This document shows, one piece after another, positions 42,961-51,453 of a DNA stretch of 64,000 nucleotides. Made by a program: the position numbers and the translations under genes. The stretch lies in assembly GCA_964249405.1 (NCBI GenBank), contig CAXUBX010000002.1, forward strand, positions 1 to 64,000, read 5' to 3'. The notes beneath the pieces are model-generated. The model saw nothing but the letters and a program-made list of their open reading frames with translations. It had not been told where the DNA came from and did no database searches. Source of the DNA: CAXTPV01 sp964249405. Its GTDB lineage: Bacteria > Pseudomonadota > Alphaproteobacteria > Acetobacterales > Acetobacteraceae. Within the stretch, counting starts at the first letter, position 1. Every line of letters begins with the position of its first letter.

Positions 42961-45849
42961 ATGGCGGGGAGCATCCGCGTGCGCGGCGCGCGAGAGCACA
43001 ATCTCAAGAACATCGACGTCGAAATCCCCCGCGATAAGCTGACCGTCATCACCGGACTGTCCGGATCCGGAAAGTCCTCGCTCGCCTTCGACACCATCTA
43101 CGCGGAAGGCCAACGACGCTACGTCGAGAGCCTGTCGGCCTATGCGAGGCAGTTCCTGGAGCTTGCGGGCAAGCCGGACGTGGACGCGATCGAGGGCCTG
43201 TCGCCCGCGATCTCGATCGAGCAGAAGACCACCAGCAGGAACCCGCGCTCCACCGTCGGCACGGTGACCGAGATCCACGACTACATGCGCCTCCTCTGGG
43301 CGCGGGCCGGCGTGCCGCACTCGCCGGCGACCGGACTGCCGATCGAGGCGCAGACGGTCAGCCAGATGGTGGACCGCGTGCTGGCGATGCCGGAGGGCAC
43401 GCGGCTGATGCTGCTGGCGGCCGTGGTGCGCGACCGGAAGGGCGAATACCGCAAGGAACTCGCCGACCTGCAGCGACGCGGCTTCACCCGGGTCAAGGTG
43501 GACGGCACGCTGCACGAGATCGGCGAGGTGCCGGCGCTCAACCGCAAGCTCAAGCACACGATCGAGGCGGTGATCGACCGCGTCGTGGTCAAGGACGGGC
43601 TCGCCGCGCGGCTCGCGGACAGTTTCGAGAGCGGGCTCGCCCTCGGCGACGGCATCGTCTACGCCGAGGAGGTCGCTCGCGGCGAGGCGAAGGACCCGCC
43701 GCGGCGGACCGTGTTCTCGTCCCGCTTCGCCTGTCCGGTCTCGGGCTTCACCATCGAGGAGATCGAGCCGCGGCTGTTCTCGTTCAACTCGCCGCAGGGT
43801 GCGTGCCCGGTCTGCGACGGGCTCGGTTCGGAGAGCTTCTTCGACGCCCGGCTGGTGGTCCCCGACGAGCGGATCAGCCTGCTCGACGGCGCGATCGCAC
43901 CCTGGCGCGGCTCGCAGAGCCCGTACTACGACCAGACCCTCGCCTCGCTCACCCGGCACTTCAAGGTGCCGATGTCGACGCCGTGGTCGATGCTGCCGGC
44001 ACGGGTCCGGGACGCGCTGCTGCACGGCACGGCCGATGCGCCCGTCCCGTTCACCTACAAGGACGACGTGCGCTCCTACACGGTGACCAAGCCGTTCGAG
44101 GGCGTGCTGAAGAACCTCGAGCGGCGCTGGAAGGAGACCGACAGCGCCTGGGTCCGCGAGGAGCTGTCGCGCTACCAGGGCGAGAAGCCCTGTGCGGCCT
44201 GCGGCGGCAAGCGACTGAAGCCGCAGGCGCTGTCGGTCAAGATCGCGGGTCTCGACATCGCCGAGAGCTCCGAGATGCCGATCCGGCGCGCGCTCGACTG
44301 GTTCGGCGGCGTGGACGCGACGCTGAACCCGCAGCGACGGGCGATCGCGACCCGGATCCTGCGCGAGATCACCGAGCGCCTCCGCTTCCTCGACGATGTC
44401 GGCCTCGAATACCTCACGCTGTCGCGGGGCTCGGCCACGCTCTCGGGTGGCGAGAGCCAGCGCATCCGGCTCGCGAGCCAGATCGGGTCGGGACTCACCG
44501 GCGTGCTCTACGTGCTCGACGAACCCTCGATCGGGCTGCATCAGCGCGACAACGAGCGGCTGCTCGGCACGCTCCGCCGGCTGCGCGACCTCGGCAACAC
44601 GGTGCTCGTGGTCGAGCACGACGAGGACGCGATCCGGGCCGCCGACCACCTGATCGACATGGGGCCGGCCGCCGGAGCGCATGGCGGCGAGGTCATCGCC
44701 TCGGGAACGCCGGAGGCGGTCGCCGCCCACCAGACCTCGCTGACCGGCGCCTACCTCTCGGGACGACGCTCGATCGCGGTGCCCGCCCGCCGCCGACCCA
44801 CCGATCCGAAACGCACGCTCACGCTGACCGGGGCGCGCGGCAACAACCTCAAGGACGTGACCGCCCGGATCCCGCTCGGGACGTTCACCTGCGTCACCGG
44901 CGTCTCGGGCGGCGGCAAGTCGACGCTGATCGTGGACACCCTGTTCAAGGCGGTGTCGCGGCGGCTTATGGGCTCGGGGGAGATCCCCTCGCCGTTCGAG
45001 CGCCTCGAAGGGCTGGAGCTGATCGACAAGATCATCGACATCGACCAGTCGCCGATCGGGCGGACGCCGCGTTCGAATCCCGCGACCTACACGGACCTGT
45101 TCGGCCCGATCCGGGACTGGTTCGCCGAGCTCCCGGAGAGCCGCGCGCGCGGCTACAAGTCCGGCCGCTTCTCGTTCAACGTGAAGGGCGGACGCTGCGA
45201 GGCCTGCCAGGGCGACGGCGTGATCAAGATCGAGATGCACTTCCTGCCGGACGTCTACGTCACCTGCGATGTCTGCCGCGGCCAGCGCTACAACCGCGAG
45301 ACGCTCGAGATCCGGTTCCGCGGCCGCTCGATCGCGGAGATCCTGGAGCTCAGCGTCTCGGAGGCGGTGCCGCTGTTCTCGGCGGTGAGCCGCATCCACG
45401 ACCGGCTGCTCGTGCTGGAGCGGGTCGGCCTCGGCTACGTGAAGCTCGGCCAGCAGGCGACCACGCTGTCGGGGGGCGAGGCACAGCGCATCAAGCTCGC
45501 GAAAGAGCTCGCGCGCCGCGCCACGGGACGCACCCTCTACATCCTCGACGAGCCGACCACCGGGCTCCACTCCGAGGACGTGCGCAAGCTGCTTGAGCTG
45601 CTGCACGCGCTGGTCGAGGCGGGCAACACGGTGCTGGTGATCGAGCACAATCTCGACGTCATCAAGACCGCCGACTGGATCCTCGATCTCGGGCCGGAAG
45701 GCGGCGATGGCGGCGGCCGCATCGTGGTGGAGGGCACGCCCGAGATGGTGGCCGCCACCCCGGGCAGCCACACCGCCCGGTTCCTCGCCCCGCTGCTCCC
45801 GGCACCGGAAGCGACGCCGCGCCGTCGGGTCGGATCGCGTCGCGGCTGA
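42961..45849 (+). CDS. uvrA: excinuclease ABC subunit A
   Basis: 962-aa damage-recognition ATPase of nucleotide excision repair, dimeric and working with UvrB. Two ABC modules are visible: Walker A GLSGSGKSS near residue 35 and GVSGGGKST near 650, signature LSGGESQRIRLA and LSGGEAQRIKLA, and DEPSIGLH and DEPTTGLH Walker B regions. The C-terminal zinc module CEACQGDG...CDVCRGQRYN is intact. The first zinc site reads CPVSGF in place of CPxC, a substitution usual in alphaproteobacteria. The GAGGG just before the ATG is closer than ideal. Confidence 0.97.
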   Translation: MAGSIRVRGAREHNLKNIDVEIPRDKLTVITGLSGSGKSSLAFDTIYAEGQRRYVESLSAYARQFLELAGKPDVDAIEGLSPAISIEQKTTSRNPRSTVGTVTEIHDYMRLLWARAGVPHSPATGLPIEAQTVSQMVDRVLAMPEGTRLMLLAAVVRDRKGEYRKELADLQRRGFTRVKVDGTLHEIGEVPALNRKLKHTIEAVIDRVVVKDGLAARLADSFESGLALGDGIVYAEEVARGEAKDPPRRTVFSSRFACPVSGFTIEEIEPRLFSFNSPQGACPVCDGLGSESFFDARLVVPDERISLLDGAIAPWRGSQSPYYDQTLASLTRHFKVPMSTPWSMLPARVRDALLHGTADAPVPFTYKDDVRSYTVTKPFEGVLKNLERRWKETDSAWVREELSRYQGEKPCAACGGKRLKPQALSVKIAGLDIAESSEMPIRRALDWFGGVDATLNPQRRAIATRILREITERLRFLDDVGLEYLTLSRGSATLSGGESQRIRLASQIGSGLTGVLYVLDEPSIGLHQRDNERLLGTLRRLRDLGNTVLVVEHDEDAIRAADHLIDMGPAAGAHGGEVIASGTPEAVAAHQTSLTGAYLSGRRSIAVPARRRPTDPKRTLTLTGARGNNLKDVTARIPLGTFTCVTGVSGGGKSTLIVDTLFKAVSRRLMGSGEIPSPFERLEGLELIDKIIDIDQSPIGRTPRSNPATYTDLFGPIRDWFAELPESRARGYKSGRFSFNVKGGRCEACQGDGVIKIEMHFLPDVYVTCDVCRGQRYNRETLEIRFRGRSIAEILELSVSEAVPLFSAVSRIHDRLLVLERVGLGYVKLGQQATTLSGGEAQRIKLAKELARRATGRTLYILDEPTTGLHSEDVRKLLELLHALVEAGNTVLVIEHNLDVIKTADWILDLGPEGGDGGGRIVVEGTPEMVAATPGSHTARFLAPLLPAPEATPRRRVGSRRG

Positions 45850-45864
45850 CGCCGGTCCACCCAC

Positions 45865-45881
45865 GCCCGGCGCCGGCGGGC
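45865..45881. terminator. GC hairpin between convergent uvrA and AI-2E genes
   Basis: GCCCG-GCGCCGG-CGGGC in the 37-base gap between the two stop codons. The stem is short, with no T-run; it is a weak candidate for a shared terminator. Confidence 0.3.
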
Positions 45882-45886
45882 CTCGG

Positions 45887-47845
45887 TCAGGCCACGACCG
45901 GCAGCTTCGGCTCGACCTGAACGCCCCGCGACAGGTCGAGGGCCGCGTTGACCGCCTCCCGGAGCGAGGAGACCGAGAGGTCGGCACCGGTCATGCCCCG
46001 CAGATCCTCGTCCGCCAGGAGCGGGTCATCGGCCGGCCAGAGCCCGATCACGAACGTCGCGTCGGGGAAGTGCCCGCGCAGCCTCCGCAGCAGGTAGCGG
46101 AGATGGGTCTGCTTGCCGGTGATCTCGAGATAGGACACGCACACCATGGCGACGCCCGCGCGCGGGATCGCGGGGAGTGCGGCGCGCGACACCCCGGCGT
46201 GGTCGATCACCCGCGCGCCGATCCCGTGCTTCCGCATCAGCTGGGCCAGCATGAGCGCCGCCGCCTCGTCGAGCGGTCCCCGACCCGACACGCAGAGGAC
46301 CGGCGTCTCGCCCCGCCAGACCGGCGCCCTGTCTTCCGGGCGCACCGCCCCGCCGTTCGGGGCTTGCTCCTGCCCGACCCGTCGTTCCGGCCGGTCGAGC
46401 CCGGCGACCCCGTCGTCGGGACGTCCGCTCGGAGGCGGGTCGTCATCGTCGTGGCCGTCGAGATCGGAGACCAGCTCCGCGACCGCCTCGCGGATCACCG
46501 AGAGCCGTTCCTCCGGAAGCGTTCCCCGCGCGTGGTCCGAGGCGGCGAGCTGCAACGCCTTGAGCGCGACGTCGTCGTAGTACGACGAGAGCGCGCGGGC
46601 CCGGAGCAGCGCCTCGGCCTGCTCGAGCACCTCGTCCGTGTCGCCAGCCAGCATGCGCTGGTAGAACCCCTCAATCGGCGTCAGCGCCGGCCGGTCGCCG
46701 AGCAGCACGTCGAGGAATTCGAGCCGCTTCACGTGGCGGCCGAGCACCACCAGGCAGAGCGTGATCGGTGTCGACAGGATCAGCCCGATCGGCCCCCAGA
46801 TCCAGCTCCAGAAGATCGCAACGATGATCACCGCGGCCGGCGAGAGCCCGGTGCTGTGGCCATAGACCATCGGCTCGACCGCCTGGCCGACGATGGCTTC
46901 GACGACCACGAACAGCGCCACCGTCTCGAGCGCCATCGCCCAGCCCGGCTCGACCGCCGCCGCCAGCATCGCCGGCAGCAGCCCCGCGATGAAGGACCCG
47001 ACATAGGGCACGAAGCGCAGCAGCATGCCGACCACGCCCCAGAGGATCGGGCTCGGCACGCCGATGATCGTGAGCCCGATGCCGACGACGACGCCGAACG
47101 AGGCGTTCACCGCGAGCTGCGACAGGAAGTAGCGCGACAGCCGGCGCGCCGCGTCGTCGATCGCCAGCGTGGTCCGGTGGAGGTCGGACGAGCCGAACAG
47201 GCGGATCACCCGGTCCCGCAGGTCCTCCTGCTGGAGCAGCACGAACACCGCGACCACGATCACGATGCCGAACGTCTCGAACGGCGCCAGCACGGGGCCG
47301 AGAAAGCGGTGGAGCAGCGCGAGCGGCGACGGCGCCCCGTTCTCGATCGTGACGGGCATCGCCCGCGAGCCGCCGCGCGCGTGGCCGGCCGCGCCCGGCG
47401 CCGGAGACGGGCCGCCGACATTGCGGCCGGCGACCCGGGAGAGGTCGGCGATCACCCGGTCGGCACGGGACGCGGCGAAATCCTGGACGCTGGCGACCTT
47501 GGTCTCGATCGTCGCCTGGTAGGAGGATGCGTTCTCGGCCAGTCCCGCCACCTGGGTGCCGATCAGCGCCCCCAGCATCAGGATGAGGGCGAAGGCGACC
47601 GTGACCGAGAGCAGGACCGATGGCACCTTCGGCAGTCCGATCCGGCGAAGCGTCCGGACCAGGGGCGCGAGCACGAAGCTCAGCAGCACGGACAGCGTGA
47701 TCGGGACCAGGACCTGCTGGCCGAGGTAGAGCGCCGCGATCACGACGACACCGACGGCGAGGCCGAGCAGGCCGCCCGGGTTCGGCGTTTCGGCGGCGGG
47801 CACGCGCGCGCGGGGCAGAGGCAGCACGGTCTGCGGATTGGCCAC
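45887..47845 (-). CDS. AI-2E family transporter with an added C-terminal cytoplasmic domain
   Basis: 652-aa polytopic membrane protein. Residues about 15-370 form the AI-2E/PerM-type core with eight or so membrane helices (VLVPITLSVLLSFVLAPLVRTLRRIGLPKVPSV; LSQLAVNASFGVVVGIGLTIIGVP; LLRFVPYVGSFIAGLLPA; EPMVYGHSTGLSPAAVIIVAIFWSWIWGPIGLILSTP). A helical stretch of about 130 residues, then an Asp/Pro-rich linker, lead to a C-terminal Rossmann-like domain (about 530-645) with VLCVSGRGPLDEAAALMLAQLMRKHGIGARVID. The fold resembles a corrinoid-binding domain, but the cobalamin motif is not clearly intact. The GTG at 47845 has AAAGGG upstream. The transported substrate is unknown; AI-2 is only the family label. 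Confidence 0.85.
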   Translation of the reverse strand: MANPQTVLPLPRARVPAAETPNPGGLLGLAVGVVVIAALYLGQQVLVPITLSVLLSFVLAPLVRTLRRIGLPKVPSVLLSVTVAFALILMLGALIGTQVAGLAENASSYQATIETKVASVQDFAASRADRVIADLSRVAGRNVGGPSPAPGAAGHARGGSRAMPVTIENGAPSPLALLHRFLGPVLAPFETFGIVIVVAVFVLLQQEDLRDRVIRLFGSSDLHRTTLAIDDAARRLSRYFLSQLAVNASFGVVVGIGLTIIGVPSPILWGVVGMLLRFVPYVGSFIAGLLPAMLAAAVEPGWAMALETVALFVVVEAIVGQAVEPMVYGHSTGLSPAAVIIVAIFWSWIWGPIGLILSTPITLCLVVLGRHVKRLEFLDVLLGDRPALTPIEGFYQRMLAGDTDEVLEQAEALLRARALSSYYDDVALKALQLAASDHARGTLPEERLSVIREAVAELVSDLDGHDDDDPPPSGRPDDGVAGLDRPERRVGQEQAPNGGAVRPEDRAPVWRGETPVLCVSGRGPLDEAAALMLAQLMRKHGIGARVIDHAGVSRAALPAIPRAGVAMVCVSYLEITGKQTHLRYLLRRLRGHFPDATFVIGLWPADDPLLADEDLRGMTGADLSVSSLREAVNAALDLSRGVQVEPKLPVVA

Positions 47846-47922
47846 TTCACGCCCTTTCCGGCTTCCGGGACGAACGGATCCCGGAACGATCCTGATGGAA
47901 AGCGGCAACCGGACCGACGGTT

Positions 47923-48654
47923 TCAGGCCGACCCGAGGAGAGATGCGAGATCGAGACAGTCCCGCGCCGCGAGTCCGGTGCAGGCGGGCGGCCTCGCGTC
48001 GTTCGGCGCCGTCCCGAACTCCAGCGGCCGGTCGATGAAGATCGCCTGCATGCCCTCGCCGTGCGCCGCCTCGAGATCGTACGGGTGGGAGGCGACCATC
48101 GCGATCCGGTCGGGCGGCAGCCCGAGCGCCCTGATGGCGAGACGGTACATGCGCCTGTCCGGCTTGAAGGCGTCGATGAGGTCACTCGTCAGCAGCGCGT
48201 GGAAGGCGAGATCGTGTCGGGCGCTCATCGCGAGCGTGGCGGCGAAGCCGCCGTTGGTCAGCGCCACCAGCCTGAACCGCCGGCGGAGCCGACGCAGGCC
48301 GTCGGCCGTGTCGGGCCAAGGCTCGAGCGCGGTCCAGATCTCGGTGAGGGCGTCCCGTGCCGCCGGCTCGATCCGGCCGGACAGCCCGGCCGCCTCGAGC
48401 ACCTCGTCTAGTCCTTCCCGATAGATCGTCGCGGTCGGCACGAACCCGCGTCCGCCGCTTGTGACCCGCTCCATGCCGGCGAAGTAGGTGCGTCGCCAAT
48501 GGTTGGTCAGCGCCGCGACATCCACGCTCGCCGCTTCCCGCTCGACGAGCGCCGTCGTGAACGCCCGGCTGACCGGTGTGAAGAAGTCGAGCAGCGTTCC
48601 CTGCACGTCGAACACGAGGGCATCGATCGCGGCCGGATCGATCGCGCGGCTCAC
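47923..48654 (-). CDS. haloacid dehalogenase type II family hydrolase
   Basis: 243-aa HAD-superfamily hydrolase of the L-2-haloacid dehalogenase type. The nucleophile Asp16 is in LVFDVQGTLLDFF; motif II is LTNGGF, the motif III Lys is in DAFKPDRRMYRLA, and motif IV is MVASHPYDLEAAHGEGM. The start is a GTG overlapping the SPFH gene stop (GTGA). Substrate specificity (halo-acid or phosphate ester) cannot be decided from these motifs. Confidence 0.9.
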   Translation of the reverse strand: MSRAIDPAAIDALVFDVQGTLLDFFTPVSRAFTTALVEREAASVDVAALTNHWRRTYFAGMERVTSGGRGFVPTATIYREGLDEVLEAAGLSGRIEPAARDALTEIWTALEPWPDTADGLRRLRRRFRLVALTNGGFAATLAMSARHDLAFHALLTSDLIDAFKPDRRMYRLAIRALGLPPDRIAMVASHPYDLEAAHGEGMQAIFIDRPLEFGTAPNDARPPACTGLAARDCLDLASLLGSA

Positions 48655-49433
48655 GGGGACGGCTCCTGCTTTGCGGCGTGGCCGAACGCGCGGCCGAGAC
48701 TGGAGACGAGTTCGGTCGGGATCAGCACCGTCGCCCCTCGATCCTTGTTCATCTCGAACAGCAGGTTCATCTGCCGGAGCGCCAGCGCCGCCGGATTGAC
48801 GGCGTAGAGTTCGGCCGCGCGGCCGATCTCGACCGCGACCGCCGCCTCGGCCGACGCCAGCGTCACGCGCGCATCGCGCTCCCGCTCGGCCTGCGCCTGC
48901 CGGCTCATCGCGTCCTGCAGGCTTGCCGGAATGATGACGTCGCGGATCTCGACCGAGCGCACGGCGACCCCCCAGCCGGCGATCTTCCGGCCGATCGTCG
49001 CCTGGAGCTGGGCGTCCGCGGCCTGACGGTCGGACAGCAGCTTGCCGAGGTCGGACGCTCCGATCATCTCGCGCAGGCTGGTCTGTGCCACGCTCTCGAT
49101 CGCGCGCGCATAGTCGCGGATCGCCAGCGCCGCCCGTGCCGCGTCCTCCACCTGCCAGAAGATGATCGCGTCCACCCCGACCGCGACCGTGTCCCGGGTC
49201 AGCGCCTGTTCGGCGGTGATATTGGCGGTCTGGATCCTGAGATCGATCAGGGCGGCGACCTGGTCGATGAACGGGATCAGCACGTAGAAGCCGGGGCCGC
49301 GCACGCCGGTGAAGCGGCCGAGCCGGAGCACGATCGCCCGCTGCCACTCCCGGGCCACCCGGAACGACAGCCAGAGCAGCACCACCACGATGGCGACGGG
49401 CACGATGACGACGAGCGGAAGCGCGGGGTTCAT
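48651..49433 (-). CDS. SPFH/stomatin (slipin) family protein
   Basis: 260-aa membrane-associated band-7 protein. An N-terminal anchor (about 5-24, LPLVVIVPVAIVVVLLWL) is followed by EWQRAIVLRLGRFTGVRGPGFYVLIPFID, the RTQTANI-like slipin signature (here RIQTANITAEQALTRDTVAV) and a coiled-coil-prone Ala/Glu-rich region (SRQAQAERERDARVTLASAEAA). These proteins oligomerise into membrane microdomains. The usual NfeD partner gene is absent; instead a HAD hydrolase gene is coupled downstream by GTGA. The ATG at 49433 is chosen because it begins the anchor. Confidence 0.9.
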   Translation of the reverse strand: MNPALPLVVIVPVAIVVVLLWLSFRVAREWQRAIVLRLGRFTGVRGPGFYVLIPFIDQVAALIDLRIQTANITAEQALTRDTVAVGVDAIIFWQVEDAARAALAIRDYARAIESVAQTSLREMIGASDLGKLLSDRQAADAQLQATIGRKIAGWGVAVRSVEIRDVIIPASLQDAMSRQAQAERERDARVTLASAEAAVAVEIGRAAELYAVNPAALALRQMNLLFEMNKDRGATVLIPTELVSSLGRAFGHAAKQEPSP

Positions 49434-49485
49434 GGCGACGATCGGCTGCTGATGAGCCGGACCAACGCGACGAGGCCCTGTTCGT

Positions 49486-50304
49486 TCAGCGGATCGATCC
49501 CGACCACCAGCGGACCGCGACCGCGAGCATGTCGGCGGGCGGGCGTCGTCGTCCCGGCGCCGCCGGTCGTCCGGCCGCCACGCGCCGGAGATCACGCCGC
49601 GCCAGGACCGCGTGGAGGGCGGCGGCGCGCTCCTGGCGCGGGGCATCGAACGTCGGCAGCAGGTCCAGCCGACCGAGAACGTCATGCGCCAGGAGCGACG
49701 CCTCGCCGTCTTCCGTGCCGGCCGGCAGGGCCTCGCGTCCCACCTTGCGTAGCGCCTCGCGGTGAAGGAGCGCGGCCCCCGCGCCATAGGCGGCGCCGGC
49801 CGTGGCGCACCAGTCGAGCGCGCCTTCACGAAGGCCGCACAGCCCGGCGATGGCGACAGCGAGCCGGCCGGGACCGAGCTCGAAGCGTGCCCACCAGGCG
49901 TCGAGGTCGGGTGCCGGACCCTCGAGCTCGGCCTCGCGCGCCTCGATCATCGCCTGCAACGGCGCGGGATCGAGCGCGCCCGCGTCGACCAGGGCGGCGA
50001 GCGGCGTCGCGACATCGTGGCGCTGCTTCCGGCCGTCCAGCACGTCGCGCCACCACTGGAGGCGGATCGCGGCGGTCATCCGGCTCTCGTCCGAACCGGT
50101 CGCGCGCCGGGACGTCACCTCGACGGCGCGCGCGAGCTCGTGGTTGAACGCGGCGAGCGTGAACGCCGCCTCGCGCCGGGCGGCGGGCACGAACAGGCAG
50201 ATCAGGAACCGGTCCGGATCGTGCCGCCTGACCAGTGCGGCGGCGGGCGACAGATCCGGTTCCCGGGCTGCGACCAATCCGTCTCCTCGGCGTTGACCTG
50301 TCAT
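49486..50304 (-). CDS. squalene/phytoene synthase-like protein (NDUFAF6-like, probably non-enzymatic)
   Basis: 272-aa protein with the helical squalene/phytoene synthase fold. It has HDPDRFLICLFVPAARREAAFTLAAFNHELARA and IRLQWWRDVLDG. The Asp-rich DxxxD motifs that bind diphosphate are not preserved in the first site (NHELA), so a prenyl-transfer activity is doubtful. The sequence style matches the group related to the complex I assembly factor NDUFAF6, which in alphaproteobacteria often lies near yajC-secDF, as yajC does here. I start at ATG 50304; an upstream in-frame ATG at 50385 would run into the divergent sodB region. Confidence 0.8.
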   Translation of the reverse strand: MTGQRRGDGLVAAREPDLSPAAALVRRHDPDRFLICLFVPAARREAAFTLAAFNHELARAVEVTSRRATGSDESRMTAAIRLQWWRDVLDGRKQRHDVATPLAALVDAGALDPAPLQAMIEAREAELEGPAPDLDAWWARFELGPGRLAVAIAGLCGLREGALDWCATAGAAYGAGAALLHREALRKVGREALPAGTEDGEASLLAHDVLGRLDLLPTFDAPRQERAAALHAVLARRDLRRVAAGRPAAPGRRRPPADMLAVAVRWWSGSIR

Positions 50305-50342
50305 CCCAGGCTTCCGCCCCACCAACGGAGGGATCTCATCCC

Positions 50343-50951
50343 ATGGCGTTCGAACTTCCCGCACTTCCCTACGCCCACAACGCACTCGCCGGCCGCGGCA
50401 TGTGCCAGGAGACGCTCGAGCTCCATCACGACAAGCATCATCAGGCGTACGTGACCGCGCTGAACGGGTTCGTCGAGAAGGACGGCGCGCTGCAGGGCAA
50501 GTCTCTCGACGAGATCATCCAGGCGACGCACGGCAAGGCGGACCAGGCGCCGGTGTTCAACAATGCCGGCCAACACTGGAACCACATCCTGTTCTGGCAG
50601 GCGATGAGCCCGAACGGCGGCGGCATCCCGGGCAAGCTGGAAGCCAAGATCAAGGAGGATTTCGGCTCGGTGGACGCGTTCAAGGAGCAGTTCAAGCAGG
50701 CTGCCGCCACCCAGTTCGGCTCCGGCTGGGGTTGGCTCGTGCTCGGAACGGACGGCAAGCTCAAGGTGACCAAAACGCCGAACGGCGCGAACCCGGTCGC
50801 GACCGGCGAGGGCACCGCGCTGCTCGGCATCGACGTCTGGGAGCACTCCTACTACGTCGACTTCCGCAATCGCCGTCCCGACTACATCCAGAACTGGATG
50901 GACAAGATCGCGAACTACGAGTTCGCGGAAGCGCGGCTCGGCGCGGCCTGA
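50343..50951 (+). CDS. sodB: iron superoxide dismutase
   Basis: 202-aa Fe-type SOD converting superoxide to hydrogen peroxide and oxygen in the cytoplasm. The metal ligands are His28 (LELHHDKHH), His81 (HWNH), Asp164 and His168 (DVWEHSYY). The outer-sphere Gln sits in NAGQHWNH (Gln77) and the Mn-type Gln in the GSGWGWLV region is absent, so the iron form is favoured. The ATG has GGAGGG upstream. It lies between an NDUFAF6-like gene and yajC, in the place where secD and secF are usually found. Confidence 0.95.
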   Translation: MAFELPALPYAHNALAGRGMCQETLELHHDKHHQAYVTALNGFVEKDGALQGKSLDEIIQATHGKADQAPVFNNAGQHWNHILFWQAMSPNGGGIPGKLEAKIKEDFGSVDAFKEQFKQAAATQFGSGWGWLVLGTDGKLKVTKTPNGANPVATGEGTALLGIDVWEHSYYVDFRNRRPDYIQNWMDKIANYEFAEARLGAA

Positions 50952-51007
50952 CCGCACCGACCGTTGTCCCTGGAGCGGGCTCGACCTCCGCGGGAGGCGT
51001 GCCCGCC

Positions 51008-51370
51008 TCAGGAGACCTTGGCGGCCGCGGTGTCGTTCGCGGCCTTGGGGTTGACCACGCTCGAGATCGTGTCGCGGAGCACCGTCACCCGAACGTTCGG
51101 CGCGATCTCGACCTCGATCTCCGCGGCACCGTCCCGGACCCTCTGCACCGTTCCGACGATGCCCCCCGCCGTGACCACCCGGTCGCCGCGACGGAGCGCG
51201 GCCAGCATGGTGCGCGTCTGTTTCTGCTTCTGCTGCTGCGGGCGAAAGAACAGGACGTAGAACACGACGAAGATGACGGCGATCGGCGCGAACTGCAGCG
51301 CCTGTGCGGACAGCCCCGCGAGGCCGCCGCCCGGCGCCTGCGCGTAGGCCGAGGAAATCAAAGGGATCAC
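51008..51370 (-). CDS. yajC: preprotein translocase accessory subunit YajC
   Basis: 120-aa single-span membrane protein of the SecDF-YajC complex. Its start region ISSAYAQAPGG is typical of alphaproteobacteria. The membrane helix ALQFAPIAVIFVVFYVLFF is followed by RPQQQKQKQ, then the conserved LRRGDRVVTAGGIVGTV. The start is a GTG at 51370. No secD or secF gene follows; sodB lies beyond it on the opposite strand. It is divergent from the DUF815 ATPase gene, a common arrangement. Confidence 0.93.
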   Translation of the reverse strand: MIPLISSAYAQAPGGGLAGLSAQALQFAPIAVIFVVFYVLFFRPQQQKQKQTRTMLAALRRGDRVVTAGGIVGTVQRVRDGAAEIEVEIAPNVRVTVLRDTISSVVNPKAANDTAAAKVS

Positions 51371-51453
51371 TGGCGTCGGGGCTCCACCTTGCCGGGGCTG
51401 CGGCCGGACCATAGGCTCCGGCCTCCTTCCGTCAAGGACACCCTGGACACGCG

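Noticed and set aside
42850..45987. 1045-codon frame on the minus strand covering uvrA
   Set aside because: Same GC-driven artefact; it is the exact antisense of a full-length UvrA and has no recognisable motif.
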